DNA of 64,000 bases from NCBI RefSeq assembly GCF_004341365.1, contig NZ_SLXH01000003.1:62001-126000 (forward strand), written 5' to 3'. Shown here piece after piece: positions 17,310 through 29,002 of this stretch. The DNA comes from Simplicispira metamorpha (GTDB lineage: Bacteria > Pseudomonadota > Gammaproteobacteria > Burkholderiales > Burkholderiaceae_C). How positions within the stretch are numbered: position 1 is the stretch's first letter; every line of letters begins with the position of its first letter. The position numbers and the translations under genes were made by a program. Under the pieces are notes generated by a model that worked only from the letters and a program-made list of their open reading frames with translations, made no database searches and was not told the origin of the DNA.

Positions 17310-17315
17310 AAATTG
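17252..17315 (-). repeat. Copy 3 of the dispersed palindromic repeat, spanning wzt stop and next start
   Basis: Read on the minus strand it nearly matches the copy at 53200: cATAGCTGCTCGCGCTTATC ... GGGCTGGAAGCCGATTTG. On the plus strand it codes for the last 19 residues of Wzt, and its cagctatgaaaatt end holds both the TGA of wzt and the ATG of the next gene. Confidence 0.9.
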
Positions 17316-19819
17316 CACTGATTGCACCCAGCGGGGTGCCCTTTGTGGTGGGTGGTGCCGAGAAGTTGTGGTGGGGCCTGAGCGGCCATGTCAACCGCCA
17401 CAGTGAGCACGCCATGGAGCTGATCAAGCTGCCATCGGCAGAGCACGATTTTTGGTCGATTGCGGCCAGCTATGAGCGCTGGAGCATGCTCGATCTGAGC
17501 CACTTTGACGCCGTCATTTCCACCAAGTACCCGGCCTGGATGGTGCAGCACCCCAACCATGTGGTGTATTTGCAGCACACGCTGCGCGGTTTGTACGACA
17601 CCTACCCCCAGGGCCTGCCCGACAAGCCCCAGCGCTTGCCGGGGGCGGCGCTGGCGCTGTGGCGGCTGCTGGAGGCCCCCGGTTGCGAGCGCGCGCGCCT
17701 GCCCGAGATTTTTGCGCGCGTGCGGGCATTGCAGCAAGACGCCAGCATTGAGCCCGAGGCGTTGCGTGCGCTTACCGCTTTGCCTGGCCCGCTGCTGCGC
17801 GCGCTGGTACACAAGCTTGATGCCGTGGCGCTACAGCCGGGGGCGATACGGGCGTATTTCGCTATCTCGGGGGTGGTGGCGCGGCGCAAGGATTACTTTC
17901 CGGCGGGAGTTGCGGTGCAGGTGCTGCCACACCCATCGAACCTGGAAGGCTTGCACGGCGGGCCGTCGGAGTTTGTTTTTACTGCCAGCCGGCTGGACGC
18001 ACCCAAACGCATCGACCTGCTGGTGCGGGCCTATCGGCGCAGCCGCACCACCGTGCCGCTGTGCATTGCGGGCGATGGGCCGCAGGCTGCCGATTTGCGG
18101 GCTCTGGCCGAAGGGGATGCGCGCATCCGCTTTGTCGGGCGCCTGAATGACGATGAACTGGTAGAGCACTACAGCCGCGCGGCGCTGGTGCCGTTTGTGC
18201 CGTTTGATGAGGACATGGGGCTGATTACGCTCGAAGCCATGGCGGCGGCCAAGCCGGTGCTGACGGTGGCAGATGCGGGCGGGGTGACGGAGTTTGTGCA
18301 AGACGGCGTGAATGGCCGCATCGTGGCGCCGCAAGAAGCCGCGCTGGCCGATGCGCTGGACGATTTGCTGGCCGATCCGGAACGCCTGCGGGCCATGGGC
18401 GAAGCGGCACAGCGCACCGCGGCCAGCGTGACCTGGGAGCGCACCGCCAGTGCGCTGCTGGCAGCAGCGGAGCAGGGGTTGGTGCGCACCAGCCCTGCCA
18501 GTGCCGCCGCTGCGCCGGGCCGGGCACTTGTACCGCAGCGCGGCCCCAGCGCCCGGCCACGCTTGTTGGTAGTGAACACGTTTGGCGTGTACCCGCCCGA
18601 CAACGGCGGCAAGAAGCGTTTGTTTTATTTGTACCGGGGTGTGGCGCAGTGGGCCGATGTGACGCTGCTCAATCTGGGCGAGTCGGGCAGCAGCGCACAG
18701 GAGCACCAGTTTGGGCCGCATTACCGCCAGGTGTGCGTGGCGCCCTCGCGCCGCTTTGAGCAGCGCGAGGCGCAACTGACGCAGACGTTGCAGCGCTCGG
18801 TTACCGACATCGCCGCACTGCTGTACCACGGCGAGCTGACCGAGTACCGCGAGGCGTTTGTGGCGCTGGCGGCACAGGCCGATGTGGTGGTGTCCGCACA
18901 CATGTACCTGGCGCCCATGGTGCTGGCGCACTGGCAGGGGCCGGTGTGGTACGACGCCTTTAACGTCGAAGCCGACATGAAGGCCATGGTGCTGGGCACG
19001 CCACTGCCCACGCCGCAAGACGCCGATACGCCCGTGGCGCCCCTTGATTTGCGCACGCCAGGTGCAGCGCAGCGTGCCGTGCAACAGGTGGCCGCCGCCG
19101 AGGCACAGCTGGTACGGCGCGCGGCGCGTGTGTGGGCGGTGAGTGAACCTGATCGCGCGCGCATGGCGCAGCTGTATGGCCGTGCCACAGACCAGATTGA
19201 AATGGCCCCCAACGGCACGCAATTGCCCGCCGATGCCTGGCTGGAGAGCACACGCCGCGCGGCGCTGAAAGCCCAACTGGGCTTGGGCACACGGCCGCTG
19301 GCGGTGTTTGTGGCCAGCCTGCACGGCCCCAACCTGCCTGCCGCCGATGCCGTTGCGGCCCTGGCACAGGCGTGTCCGCAGTGGACGTTTGCGCTGGTGG
19401 GCAGCGTCTGCCGCCACCTGGACGGACAGCGCCTGCCCGCCAATCTGCTGAGCCTGGGCGTGGTGCCCGAGGGCGCTTTGACAGCCTTGCTGCGCGCTGC
19501 CGACGTGGGCCTGAACCCGATGGAGAGTGGCTCAGGCACCAATCTCAAGATGCTCGATTACGCGGGCCACGGGCTGTTGATTGTGAGTACGCCTGTGGGC
19601 GCTCGTGGCCTGGCTTTTGTGGCGGACACGCATTACATCGAGGTGCCGTTGCCCGGTTTTGCCACGGCGTTACAGGCGCTGGAGCCGCAAGTGCCCGCGC
19701 CGCACCCTGCGCTGCGCACGGCAGCCCGCAGCCTGGCAGAGCAGGTGTACGCCTGGGAGTCCATTGCGCGGGCGCTGGCGCCTGGCTTGCCACCGGAGTG
19801 CGCTGTTGCCAGCCACTGA
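17306..19819 (+). CDS. Two-domain glycosyltransferase (GT4-GT4 fusion)
   Basis: 837 residues, about twice a normal GT4. The ATG at 17306 overlaps the wzt stop (ATGA). Domain 1 (1 to about 400) starts MKIALIAPSGVPFVVGGAEK and has the donor motif FDEDMGLITLEAMAAAKPV near residue 305. A proline/alanine-rich linker at about 400-425 leads to domain 2 (about 425-837), which restarts as RLLVVNTFGVYPPDNGGKKR and has GSGTNLKMLDYAGHGLLIV near 745. Bifunctional polymerising transferases of this form occur in ABC-dependent O-polysaccharide loci, so it may build the repeat unit with two linkages. Linkages are not predictable here. Confidence 0.85.
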   Translation: MKIALIAPSGVPFVVGGAEKLWWGLSGHVNRHSEHAMELIKLPSAEHDFWSIAASYERWSMLDLSHFDAVISTKYPAWMVQHPNHVVYLQHTLRGLYDTYPQGLPDKPQRLPGAALALWRLLEAPGCERARLPEIFARVRALQQDASIEPEALRALTALPGPLLRALVHKLDAVALQPGAIRAYFAISGVVARRKDYFPAGVAVQVLPHPSNLEGLHGGPSEFVFTASRLDAPKRIDLLVRAYRRSRTTVPLCIAGDGPQAADLRALAEGDARIRFVGRLNDDELVEHYSRAALVPFVPFDEDMGLITLEAMAAAKPVLTVADAGGVTEFVQDGVNGRIVAPQEAALADALDDLLADPERLRAMGEAAQRTAASVTWERTASALLAAAEQGLVRTSPASAAAAPGRALVPQRGPSARPRLLVVNTFGVYPPDNGGKKRLFYLYRGVAQWADVTLLNLGESGSSAQEHQFGPHYRQVCVAPSRRFEQREAQLTQTLQRSVTDIAALLYHGELTEYREAFVALAAQADVVVSAHMYLAPMVLAHWQGPVWYDAFNVEADMKAMVLGTPLPTPQDADTPVAPLDLRTPGAAQRAVQQVAAAEAQLVRRAARVWAVSEPDRARMAQLYGRATDQIEMAPNGTQLPADAWLESTRRAALKAQLGLGTRPLAVFVASLHGPNLPAADAVAALAQACPQWTFALVGSVCRHLDGQRLPANLLSLGVVPEGALTALLRAADVGLNPMESGSGTNLKMLDYAGHGLLIVSTPVGARGLAFVADTHYIEVPLPGFATALQALEPQVPAPHPALRTAARSLAEQVYAWESIARALAPGLPPECAVASH

Positions 19820-20384
19820 GACTGCGCAGGCACTGTTGGTGTTGGGCGGAGAAAACCCGTTGCACCGGCCACGCAGCCGTACTGCCTTGCACTATTACCT
19901 GGCCTGTAGCGCACGCGGGCAGGTGCCGCCGTGCATTGTGCTCAGCGGTGCGGGCGGTTCTGGCACAGGGGTGCGCACTGGCACCATCGCCCCGACTGAG
20001 GCCGCTGCCATGGCCGACTATCTGGTGGCACGCGGGGTGGCCCCAGCGCATGTGCTGCAAGAGCCGCTGGCGCGTACCACGCTGGCCAATGTGGTGCTTG
20101 GTGGGGCGTTGGCAGCGCGCCACGGTTTGCAGCGCGTGTGGCTGGTGTCAGACGACTTTCACCTGTGGCGCGCCCTGCGTCTGTACGAGCGGGTGTGGGG
20201 GCGTGCGCCTGCGGCCTGGCTGGCCAGTGGCGAGCGCGGCAGCGTGTATCTGCGCCTGCGCGAAAAGGCGGTGTTTGCGTTGCAGACGGGTGCTTTGCAC
20301 CTGGCCGGGGTGGCGCCGGGCAACTGGCGCGCACACCTGGCCTTTGTGAGTGCCGCTACACAACCAACCCAGCCTATGCCATGA
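19806..20384 (+). CDS. DUF218 / YdcF-like protein
   Basis: 192 residues if it starts at TTG 19806, which has GGAG seven bases upstream and overlaps the end of the glycosyltransferase gene; the frame stays open further upstream but would then overlap by 200 bases. The core ALLVLGGENPL, CIVLSGAGGSGTG, EAAAMADYLVARGV, EPLARTTLANV and VWLVSDDFHLWRA follow the DUF218 pattern (conserved G-G, acidic EP...T..N and D.FH). The family has a nucleotide-binding-like fold with no settled biochemical role; members are often found near envelope polysaccharide genes. Confidence 0.8.
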   Translation: MPATETAQALLVLGGENPLHRPRSRTALHYYLACSARGQVPPCIVLSGAGGSGTGVRTGTIAPTEAAAMADYLVARGVAPAHVLQEPLARTTLANVVLGGALAARHGLQRVWLVSDDFHLWRALRLYERVWGRAPAAWLASGERGSVYLRLREKAVFALQTGALHLAGVAPGNWRAHLAFVSAATQPTQPMP

Positions 20385-21475
20385 AAAGCCACAACCTTGC
20401 CTACATCCCGGCCCTGGACCATTTGCGCCTGTTGGCGGCGCTGCTGGTGCTGGTGTTTCACACATTCCATTTGTATTTTGGGCTGTGGCAGCCTGCGCCT
20501 TACGCTGCGGCGTTGGGCCTGGTCACCGAGGGGCACACCGGGGTGGCCCTGTTTTTTGTGCTCTCTGGTTTTTTGTTCATGACCATTGCCTTGCAGAGTG
20601 AGCGCATCGACTATGGGGCTTTTATGCGCAACCGGTTTTTGCGCATTTTTCCGCTCTTCCTTTTCTTTTTCTTTATTGCCATTTCGGTGGGGCGCGATGC
20701 GTTTCGCGCGGGCGATGTGCTGTATGTGTTTTTCTCCAATCTGGGGCAGGCACCCACGTCGGGCAGCTTCATTACGGGTGCAGCGTGGACGATCTCGGTG
20801 GAGTTCACGTTTTATCTGGTGTTTCCGTTCCTGGCGCGCTTTGTACGGGCGGAGGGCGCCGCCTATCTGTTGCGCTTGATTGCCTTGATGGCGTTGGTCA
20901 AATTGGCAGCGTGGGGGGTGTCAGAACGGTCCACACACATGTTTTATTCGACCCTGGTGGGGCGTTTTGACCAGTTTCTGTGGGGCATGTTGGCGGCCCT
21001 GATGTGGCAGCGGCACGCCAGCGTTTTGCAGCGCCACGGGCGCTGGCTGTTGGTGCTGGCGCTGGCTGTGTTGTGGCTGGCCACCACAGTGCAGGCACGC
21101 TTTGCCAGCTACTTTCTGCCCGAGCCTCGCCAGGCATTTTGGGTGTTCTGGGGCACTGCTGAGGCGCTGGTGTGGGCTGGCGTGGTGCTGGCTTATCTGG
21201 GTGCGGGCATTGGCTGGCCCAAGCCGCTGGCGCGCCTGCTGGAGCACGGTGGTGCCTGGAGCTATTCGCTGTATTTGTGGCACGGGTTGGTGCTCTTTAC
21301 GCTGCACCGTGCCGTGGGTAGCTGGATGCCTTTTGGCAGTGTGGCCGCCAATGCGTTGCTGCACTTTGCACTGGCGCTGCCGCTGTGCCTGGCGGTGGCG
21401 TGGCTGTCGTTCCTCACTATCGAGCAGCCATTTTTGCGGCTGCGTGGGCGTTACACAGCGCCAAAGGAGCGCTGA
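20381..21475 (+). CDS. Membrane O-acyltransferase (AT3 / OafA type)
   Basis: 364 residues starting MKSHNLAYIPALDHLR (20381), ATGA overlap with the DUF218 gene. About ten hydrophobic segments. Family markers: the DHLRLLAALLVLVFH motif with the conserved histidine in helix 1, GVALFFVLSGFL, RNRFLRIFPLF and WSYSLYLWHGLVL near the end. AT3 enzymes transfer acyl groups, usually acetyl, from the cytoplasm to sugars on the periplasmic side. Together with the following gene it implies O-acetylation of the exported glycan. Confidence 0.88.
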   Translation: MKSHNLAYIPALDHLRLLAALLVLVFHTFHLYFGLWQPAPYAAALGLVTEGHTGVALFFVLSGFLFMTIALQSERIDYGAFMRNRFLRIFPLFLFFFFIAISVGRDAFRAGDVLYVFFSNLGQAPTSGSFITGAAWTISVEFTFYLVFPFLARFVRAEGAAYLLRLIALMALVKLAAWGVSERSTHMFYSTLVGRFDQFLWGMLAALMWQRHASVLQRHGRWLLVLALAVLWLATTVQARFASYFLPEPRQAFWVFWGTAEALVWAGVVLAYLGAGIGWPKPLARLLEHGGAWSYSLYLWHGLVLFTLHRAVGSWMPFGSVAANALLHFALALPLCLAVAWLSFLTIEQPFLRLRGRYTAPKER

Positions 21476-21477
21476 AT

Positions 21478-23535
21478 ATGCATTCTTATTTGCCTTACGT
21501 AGATGGCCTGCGCGCCCTGGCGGTGCTTGCGGTGCTGGTTTATCACCTTGAACCCACTTGGTTGGCAGGTGGTTTCGCCGGTGTTGACATCTTTTTTGTC
21601 ATCTCCGGTTTCATCGTCAGCGTGTCGGTGGGTGCGCGCCCCGCTTCCGGATTGCTTCGCTTTGCAGGCTTTTTCTATGCACGCCGCATGGTGCGTATTC
21701 TTCCGGCCCTTGTTGTTTGCCTTCTGGTGACTACCCTGGCCACAGCGGTTCTGGTGCCGCCGGCCTGGTTGAGTGATGGCATTGCACGCACTGGACTGGC
21801 TGCTTTTTTCGGACTGAGCAATTGGGTGCTGGAGCAAAGTGGGCGTGACTATTTCTCACCAGCAGCCGAGTTCAATCCATTTACGCACACATGGTCGCTG
21901 GGTGTAGAAGAGCAGTTCTATTTCGTTTTTCCCCTGGTGTTTTTTCTCTGGTCTTTGGGAGGCACGCGCCGCTTGCGTTCGGCGTGGATGTTTGCTTTCT
22001 TGCTGTTGGCCTCGCTAGGGTACTCAGCATGGCTGGGCAGTGTGGACAGGTCTGGGGCGTTCTATCAGATGGCGAGCCGTTTCTGGCAGTTGGCGGCAGG
22101 CGTGGTGCTGTACCAGTGGATGGCTCTGCGCTCTCAGTCTGGGGTTGCACCATCAGCGCACGCAGTGCCCAAGGCGCTTGCTGCCTGGGCCAGTTTGGGT
22201 TTGGTGGTCTACGGGCTGCTGACATCGCAGCCGCAGAACTATGCTTTCCCGGGGGCGCTGCCTGCTGTGCTGGGCACTCTGGGGCTGCTGGGGTGCCTCT
22301 ACGGGGCCAGCCCTTCGCAGCCTTTGGTGCGTTTGCTAACGTGGCGCCCCATAGTCTGGGTGGGGCGTATCTCGTATTCACTCTATCTGTGGCATTGGCC
22401 TGTGTACGTGCTGCTGCGCTGGACTGTGGGATTGGATGGGCCGGAAACACGCACGGCAGCGGTGGTGCTGTCCTTTGTGTTGGCAACGCTGTCATGGCGC
22501 TTTGTGGAGACACCGCTGCGCCAGTGGCACCTGCCACGCCAAGCGCCACGCAGGGCTGTGGTGGCGGCTGGTTTGGTCTGTGTGCTGTTGGGGGCGGGGC
22601 TGGCCAGTCTGATAGAGCAACAACAGCCTCGGCTGTCAATCAGCACGGTGGTACACAACGCCAGCGATTGGTATCCGCACGGCGCTGATACGGATGCACT
22701 GGCGCCAGGTTGTACCGTGCAAGCACGCCAGCAGGCCCTGGAGTACGGCTATTTTGTGGTTTATGAGCGGTTTGGCTGTGCCGCAGTAAAGGGTGGGGCG
22801 CCGCGCGTATTTGCGATCGGAGACTCGCATGCGATGGGCTATGCGCCCTTGTTCAAGGCCTATGTGTTGCGCACTGGTGCGCCGGTGTTCGTATACGCCA
22901 ATGGCGGCTGCCCGTTTGTGGGGTTGCGCCCCCACCTGGAGTCTGCCCCGCATTGCTCGCAGAGCCAAACGGCGGCCCTGGCCGACCTTCGCACACGGTT
23001 GGCTCCGGGCGATGTGTTGCTGCTGGCATCGTTGCGCTTACCTCGGTTTTCAGACCAGTGGGTCCGGTTTGATGAACAGCAGGTGTATGAAGCCATGTTT
23101 TCTGCACAAGCAATGCGTGAGCGGATAGGTGCCCAAGAAGCTGCTGTGGCAGCGCTTGCCCCTTTGGCAGCGCGCGGCGCCCGGATAGTGTTGGAGGGTC
23201 CCAAGCCGCTGTTTCGTGCTCCCCCATATCGGTGTGCCGAGACCTATAACCAGCGCAATGCAATCTGCCAGCCTGGCATGTCGATGGAACGTGAGCTGCT
23301 TGAGCGCTATCGCATGCCTGTTTTGGAGGTGTTCAAGAACATCGCATCGCGTTTGCCCCAGGTCTCGGTATGGGATCCTTTCGCGGTACTTTGCCCAGTG
23401 GGCCAAGATCGCTGCGAGGCGTTTGTCAAAGGGCGTCCTTTGTTTTTTGATGCGGATCACTTGAGCAACCATGGCAATGCCTATTTGCTGCCGTCGTTTT
23501 TGCAAGCCATGACAACGCCCCGTAGCGTTCCTTGA
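21478..23535 (+). CDS. AT3-SGNH O-acetyltransferase (OafA-like)
   Basis: 685 residues from ATG at 21478, with AAGGAG eight bases upstream. The N-terminal 380 residues are an AT3 membrane domain (DGLRALAVLAVLVYHL, FFVISGFIVS, HTWSLGVEEQFYFVFP, ISYSLYLWHWPVYV). The C-terminal part from about 430 is a periplasmic SGNH domain with GDSHAMGYAPLF as block I and DADHLSNHG as block V, so serine, aspartate and histidine are in place. Fused AT3-SGNH proteins such as OafA O-acetylate O-antigen. Last gene of the plus-strand operon; by eye its GC is somewhat lower than that of its neighbours. Confidence 0.9.
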   Translation: MHSYLPYVDGLRALAVLAVLVYHLEPTWLAGGFAGVDIFFVISGFIVSVSVGARPASGLLRFAGFFYARRMVRILPALVVCLLVTTLATAVLVPPAWLSDGIARTGLAAFFGLSNWVLEQSGRDYFSPAAEFNPFTHTWSLGVEEQFYFVFPLVFFLWSLGGTRRLRSAWMFAFLLLASLGYSAWLGSVDRSGAFYQMASRFWQLAAGVVLYQWMALRSQSGVAPSAHAVPKALAAWASLGLVVYGLLTSQPQNYAFPGALPAVLGTLGLLGCLYGASPSQPLVRLLTWRPIVWVGRISYSLYLWHWPVYVLLRWTVGLDGPETRTAAVVLSFVLATLSWRFVETPLRQWHLPRQAPRRAVVAAGLVCVLLGAGLASLIEQQQPRLSISTVVHNASDWYPHGADTDALAPGCTVQARQQALEYGYFVVYERFGCAAVKGGAPRVFAIGDSHAMGYAPLFKAYVLRTGAPVFVYANGGCPFVGLRPHLESAPHCSQSQTAALADLRTRLAPGDVLLLASLRLPRFSDQWVRFDEQQVYEAMFSAQAMRERIGAQEAAVAALAPLAARGARIVLEGPKPLFRAPPYRCAETYNQRNAICQPGMSMERELLERYRMPVLEVFKNIASRLPQVSVWDPFAVLCPVGQDRCEAFVKGRPLFFDADHLSNHGNAYLLPSFLQAMTTPRSVP

Positions 23536-23545
23536 GAGGGCGTTG
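23513..23545 (+). terminator. Hairpin at the end of the polysaccharide operon
   Basis: CAACGCCC / GGGCGTTG, eight perfect pairs, straddling the stop codon of the AT3-SGNH gene. No T-run follows, so termination is uncertain. The rest of 23546-23689, between convergent operons, shows nothing recognisable. Confidence 0.4.
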
Positions 23546-23689
23546 CGGAGCCAGCAAGAGCTTCAGATGGTGCCCCATTGCCACAGTACGTTGCGCGCCA
23601 CCCCATGACACTACGTCCCGTCAGAGCGTGGTAATCAAGTCGGAGAGTACGCCAGAGCGCCAGGTGGTGGCATGGTGTTTTTTGGAGGG

Positions 23690-24862
23690 TCAGGCGCTGC
23701 TCAGTTGAGCATATACCTGCATGGTGCTGTCAATGCAGCGTGTCCAGCTGAACTGGCATGCACGGGCCAGGCCCGCACGGTGGGCGTGGATTCGCCACGC
23801 CTCATCTTGTAATCCCTGCTCGAGTGCGTTGCGCAGGGCTTGGGTGTCCTGGGGGTCGATTTGGAGTGCTGCGCTGCCCACTACTTCAGGCAGTGAGGAG
23901 TTGTTGGAGGTGACTACCGGTATGCCCGAGGCCATGGCTTCAAGTACAGGTAAGCCAAAGCCTTCGTAGAGCGAGGGGTAGGCGAACAGCCGTGCCCCCG
24001 CATAGAGCGCGGGCAGGTCGGCCTGTGGGACGTAGCGCAAATAATGCAGCCAGCCAGCGGCAGCAGCGCGCGCCATGTGGGCGTGGGTGTGTTCAGAGTG
24101 CCAGCCGGTGCCACCCGCGAGCACCAGCGGGTAGCGCTGGCGCAGGGCGGGGGGCAGGCCCTCGTAGGCGCTCAGCAGGCGGTCAATGTTTTTGCGCGGC
24201 TCTATGGTGCCCACGAACAGGGTATAGCCGCCTGCCACCAGGGGGTAGCGTGCCAGCACGGACGCCAGCTCTAAAGCGCTGTGCGGTCTGAAGGCGGAGT
24301 CTGCACCCAAGGGGATGGCAGTGATCTGCTCTGCCGGATGGCCAAAGTGCGTGATCAGGTCTTGCCGGGCGGATTCAGATACGGTAATAACATGGCTGGC
24401 ACGGCGCAGGCTGCCGGGCAGCATGCGCTGCATGTAGTCCACCCGCGTGGCGGGGTGAAACTGTGGGTAAACGTGGTGCGAGAGGTCGTGCACCGTGGTG
24501 ACGGTGCGGCCCGCAAAGGGGGGCAAAAAAAAGTTGGGCGAGTGGTAGATGGCGCTGCCCTGGTTGCGCAAGCGCAGGCGTTGCAGCGGCGGCATCAGCA
24601 GCCTGAAGGCTTGCACGGCAGCACGGTTGCCTGCCAGCACGCTGCGCAGGGTGGGTGCCTGGGCTTGCTCGGACGTGACGGTATCGGCCTGCAAAAGCTG
24701 CGGCAGGTCGACCCAGCGCCCGAGCGAGAAGTAGCGCACGCGCGCCATCGCTGGGTGCTCGGGCAGGCCGCGCGCCAGCTCCAAGGCGTAGCGGCCTATG
24801 CCGGTGAGCGGGGCGCTGATGCTGTCAGCGCCCAGGATGATGTCCAGGCCCGGTGCGGTCAC
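23690..24862 (-). CDS. Glycosyltransferase family 4 (WbpY-like mannosyl/rhamnosyltransferase)
   Basis: 390 residues from GTG at 24862, which overlaps the rmd stop (GTGA); the open frame reaches further upstream but lies inside rmd. The start DIILGADSISAPLTGIGRYA, SLRRASHVITVSESARQDL, TLFVGTIEPRKNIDRLL and LYEGFGLPVLEAMASGIPVV (donor EX7E) are typical of the GT4 group that includes WbpY and related mannosyltransferases. Last gene of the GDP-D-rhamnose operon, so GDP-D-rhamnose or GDP-mannose is the likely donor. Confidence 0.88.
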   Translation of the reverse strand: MTAPGLDIILGADSISAPLTGIGRYALELARGLPEHPAMARVRYFSLGRWVDLPQLLQADTVTSEQAQAPTLRSVLAGNRAAVQAFRLLMPPLQRLRLRNQGSAIYHSPNFFLPPFAGRTVTTVHDLSHHVYPQFHPATRVDYMQRMLPGSLRRASHVITVSESARQDLITHFGHPAEQITAIPLGADSAFRPHSALELASVLARYPLVAGGYTLFVGTIEPRKNIDRLLSAYEGLPPALRQRYPLVLAGGTGWHSEHTHAHMARAAAAGWLHYLRYVPQADLPALYAGARLFAYPSLYEGFGLPVLEAMASGIPVVTSNNSSLPEVVGSAALQIDPQDTQALRNALEQGLQDEAWRIHAHRAGLARACQFSWTRCIDSTMQVYAQLSSA

Positions 24863-25788
24863 GGTGCTTCCAGCATCCAGCGCAGGGTGTCTGGCAGTGG
24901 CGGGTTGGCCCAGTCGGCGCCAATCAGGCTGTGCAGGCGTGCCGGGTTGCCCAGCAGGGTTTTGACTTCGTTGGTGCGCACAAAGGCGGGGTTGACCTGC
25001 ACTTGCAGTGTGTGCCCGGTGATGTGCTCGGCCATGGCGATGACTTCTCGCAGGCTGTGGCTGTGGCCGGAGCACACGTTCACGGTGGCGCCCACGGCGG
25101 CGGGCACATCCAGCAGGCGGCTATAGGCGTCGGCCACGGCGCGCACGTCAGAAAAATCGCGCCACACGTCCAAGTTGCCCAGTTCGATGCGGTCGGCGCG
25201 GCGCCGGAAGTGCGCCACGATCTTGGGCAGTAAAAAGTCAGCCGATTGGCCCACTCCGGTGTAGTTGAAGGGGCGCACGATGGTGATGGGCAGGCGATGG
25301 GCCCACAGGCGTGCCATGTGTTCCATGGCCAGTTTGCTGACAGCGTAGTCGTTGGCGGGCTGGGGGGCAGTGGCCTCATCCAGCATGCCTTCGGTCTGGT
25401 TGCCGTAGACGTTGGCGCTGCTGGCCAGCAGTACGCGCGCCGGGGGATGGGGCAGGGCGGCCAGCGCGGCCAGCAGGTGGCGCGTACCCAGCAGGTTGAC
25501 CCGGTAGAAGGCGTCGGCATCGCCATGGCCGACAAAGGCGATGGCTGCCAGGTGGATGACAGCCTGGGGGCTGGCCTGGGCTACGGCATGCGCCAGCGCG
25601 GCGCTATCCATCAGGTCGGCTTGCAGGTAGTGCTGCGGCGCAATGCCCAGATCGGCAGGGGCGGGCTGCGCACCCAGGCCCCAGACCTCCCAGCCGCGCT
25701 GCTCCAGCACGGTTTGCACGTAGCGCCCGGTAAAGCCGCCCAGCCCGGTGACGAGAACCCGGCGGGATGGCTGCTGTGCGTACGCCAT
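24859..25788 (-). CDS. rmd: GDP-6-deoxy-D-mannose reductase
   Basis: 309 residues, extended SDR family. NAD(P)-binding GLGGFTGRYV at the N-terminus; catalytic YAVSK with the upstream serine in LLASSANVYG; substrate region RPFNYTGVGQ and WRDFSDVRAVADAY. It reduces GDP-4-keto-6-deoxymannose, made by the adjacent gmd product, to GDP-D-rhamnose. Gap of one base from gmd. A fucose-type epimerase-reductase would be longer and differ in the substrate region, so D-rhamnose is the better call, though closely related reductases making GDP-6-deoxytalose cannot be fully excluded. Confidence 0.85.
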   Translation of the reverse strand: MAYAQQPSRRVLVTGLGGFTGRYVQTVLEQRGWEVWGLGAQPAPADLGIAPQHYLQADLMDSAALAHAVAQASPQAVIHLAAIAFVGHGDADAFYRVNLLGTRHLLAALAALPHPPARVLLASSANVYGNQTEGMLDEATAPQPANDYAVSKLAMEHMARLWAHRLPITIVRPFNYTGVGQSADFLLPKIVAHFRRRADRIELGNLDVWRDFSDVRAVADAYSRLLDVPAAVGATVNVCSGHSHSLREVIAMAEHITGHTLQVQVNPAFVRTNEVKTLLGNPARLHSLIGADWANPPLPDTLRWMLEAP

Positions 25789-25789
25789 G

Positions 25790-28324
<2,535 letters not shown>

Positions 28325-28328
<4 letters not shown>

Positions 28329-28747
28329 GCGTTGTCAGCCGGGTGGGCGGTTGCGGTAGTGCCTGCGCTGGCAGGGGCGCTGGCCTCGGTGCCTGGCGGC
28401 AGGGTGTGCCCGGCCAGGGCCAGATCGGCCTCCAGCAGGGCCAGGCGCTGGTTGAGGCGGCGCACATCGCGCTCGATGCGGGTGTTGTCCATGTCGGTGT
28501 GCAGTGCCTTGACCAGCAGCACCACGCAGGCCAGCAGCAGCAGCAGCGCGGGTGGGTAGCTGATGCCCACCACAGAGGCCAGCCGGTCAATCAGGCCGGG
28601 CCAGGCACCCAGCAAGGCGGCAGCCCCTGCCACGGCCACCCAGAACAGGCCGTGCAGCAAATACAGGTGGTCGCGGCGCACCAGCAGCAGGATGACAACG
28701 GCAAGCCCCAGTCCCAGCAAGGTGGTGGTGATTTGGAGTGTGGCCAT
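28325..28747 (-). CDS. DUF2304 small membrane protein
   Basis: 140 residues: three hydrophobic segments (about 5-22, 30-50, 60-80), with RRDHLYLLHGLFW after the first, then a coiled coil (TRIERDVRRLNQRLALLEADL) and a low-complexity alanine/threonine tail. DUF2304 proteins usually sit next to a GT2 polyprenyl-phosphate sugar transferase; no GT2 is seen in this window. Overlaps manC (ATGA) and is the first gene of its operon. Confidence 0.8.
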
Positions 28748-29002
28748 GGGTGCAGAAGAACGGGGGTGACTGGTGGAGGACTGTGCCTGCTCGCATGGGC
28801 AGGTCGGTCAAAGGCGAATGGGGTGGTCTTGCCCGTGAACCAACGCCCCCGCAGCAGAACAGGCGGCATTGTAGAGGCTGCGTCTGCGCTGCCCAGCCAG
28901 TGCCCTGCGGTGTTGGCCTGGCCGCAGCGCTTTGCTGGGTGCAGGCTAAGATTTACAGCGCCTGACTTGCAACCTTCCTTTTTTTGAAAGTGTTTTGATC
29001 GC

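Noticed and set aside
23546-23689. A small gene or RNA between the convergent polysaccharide operons
   Set aside because: No start, ribosome binding site or structured element could be supported.
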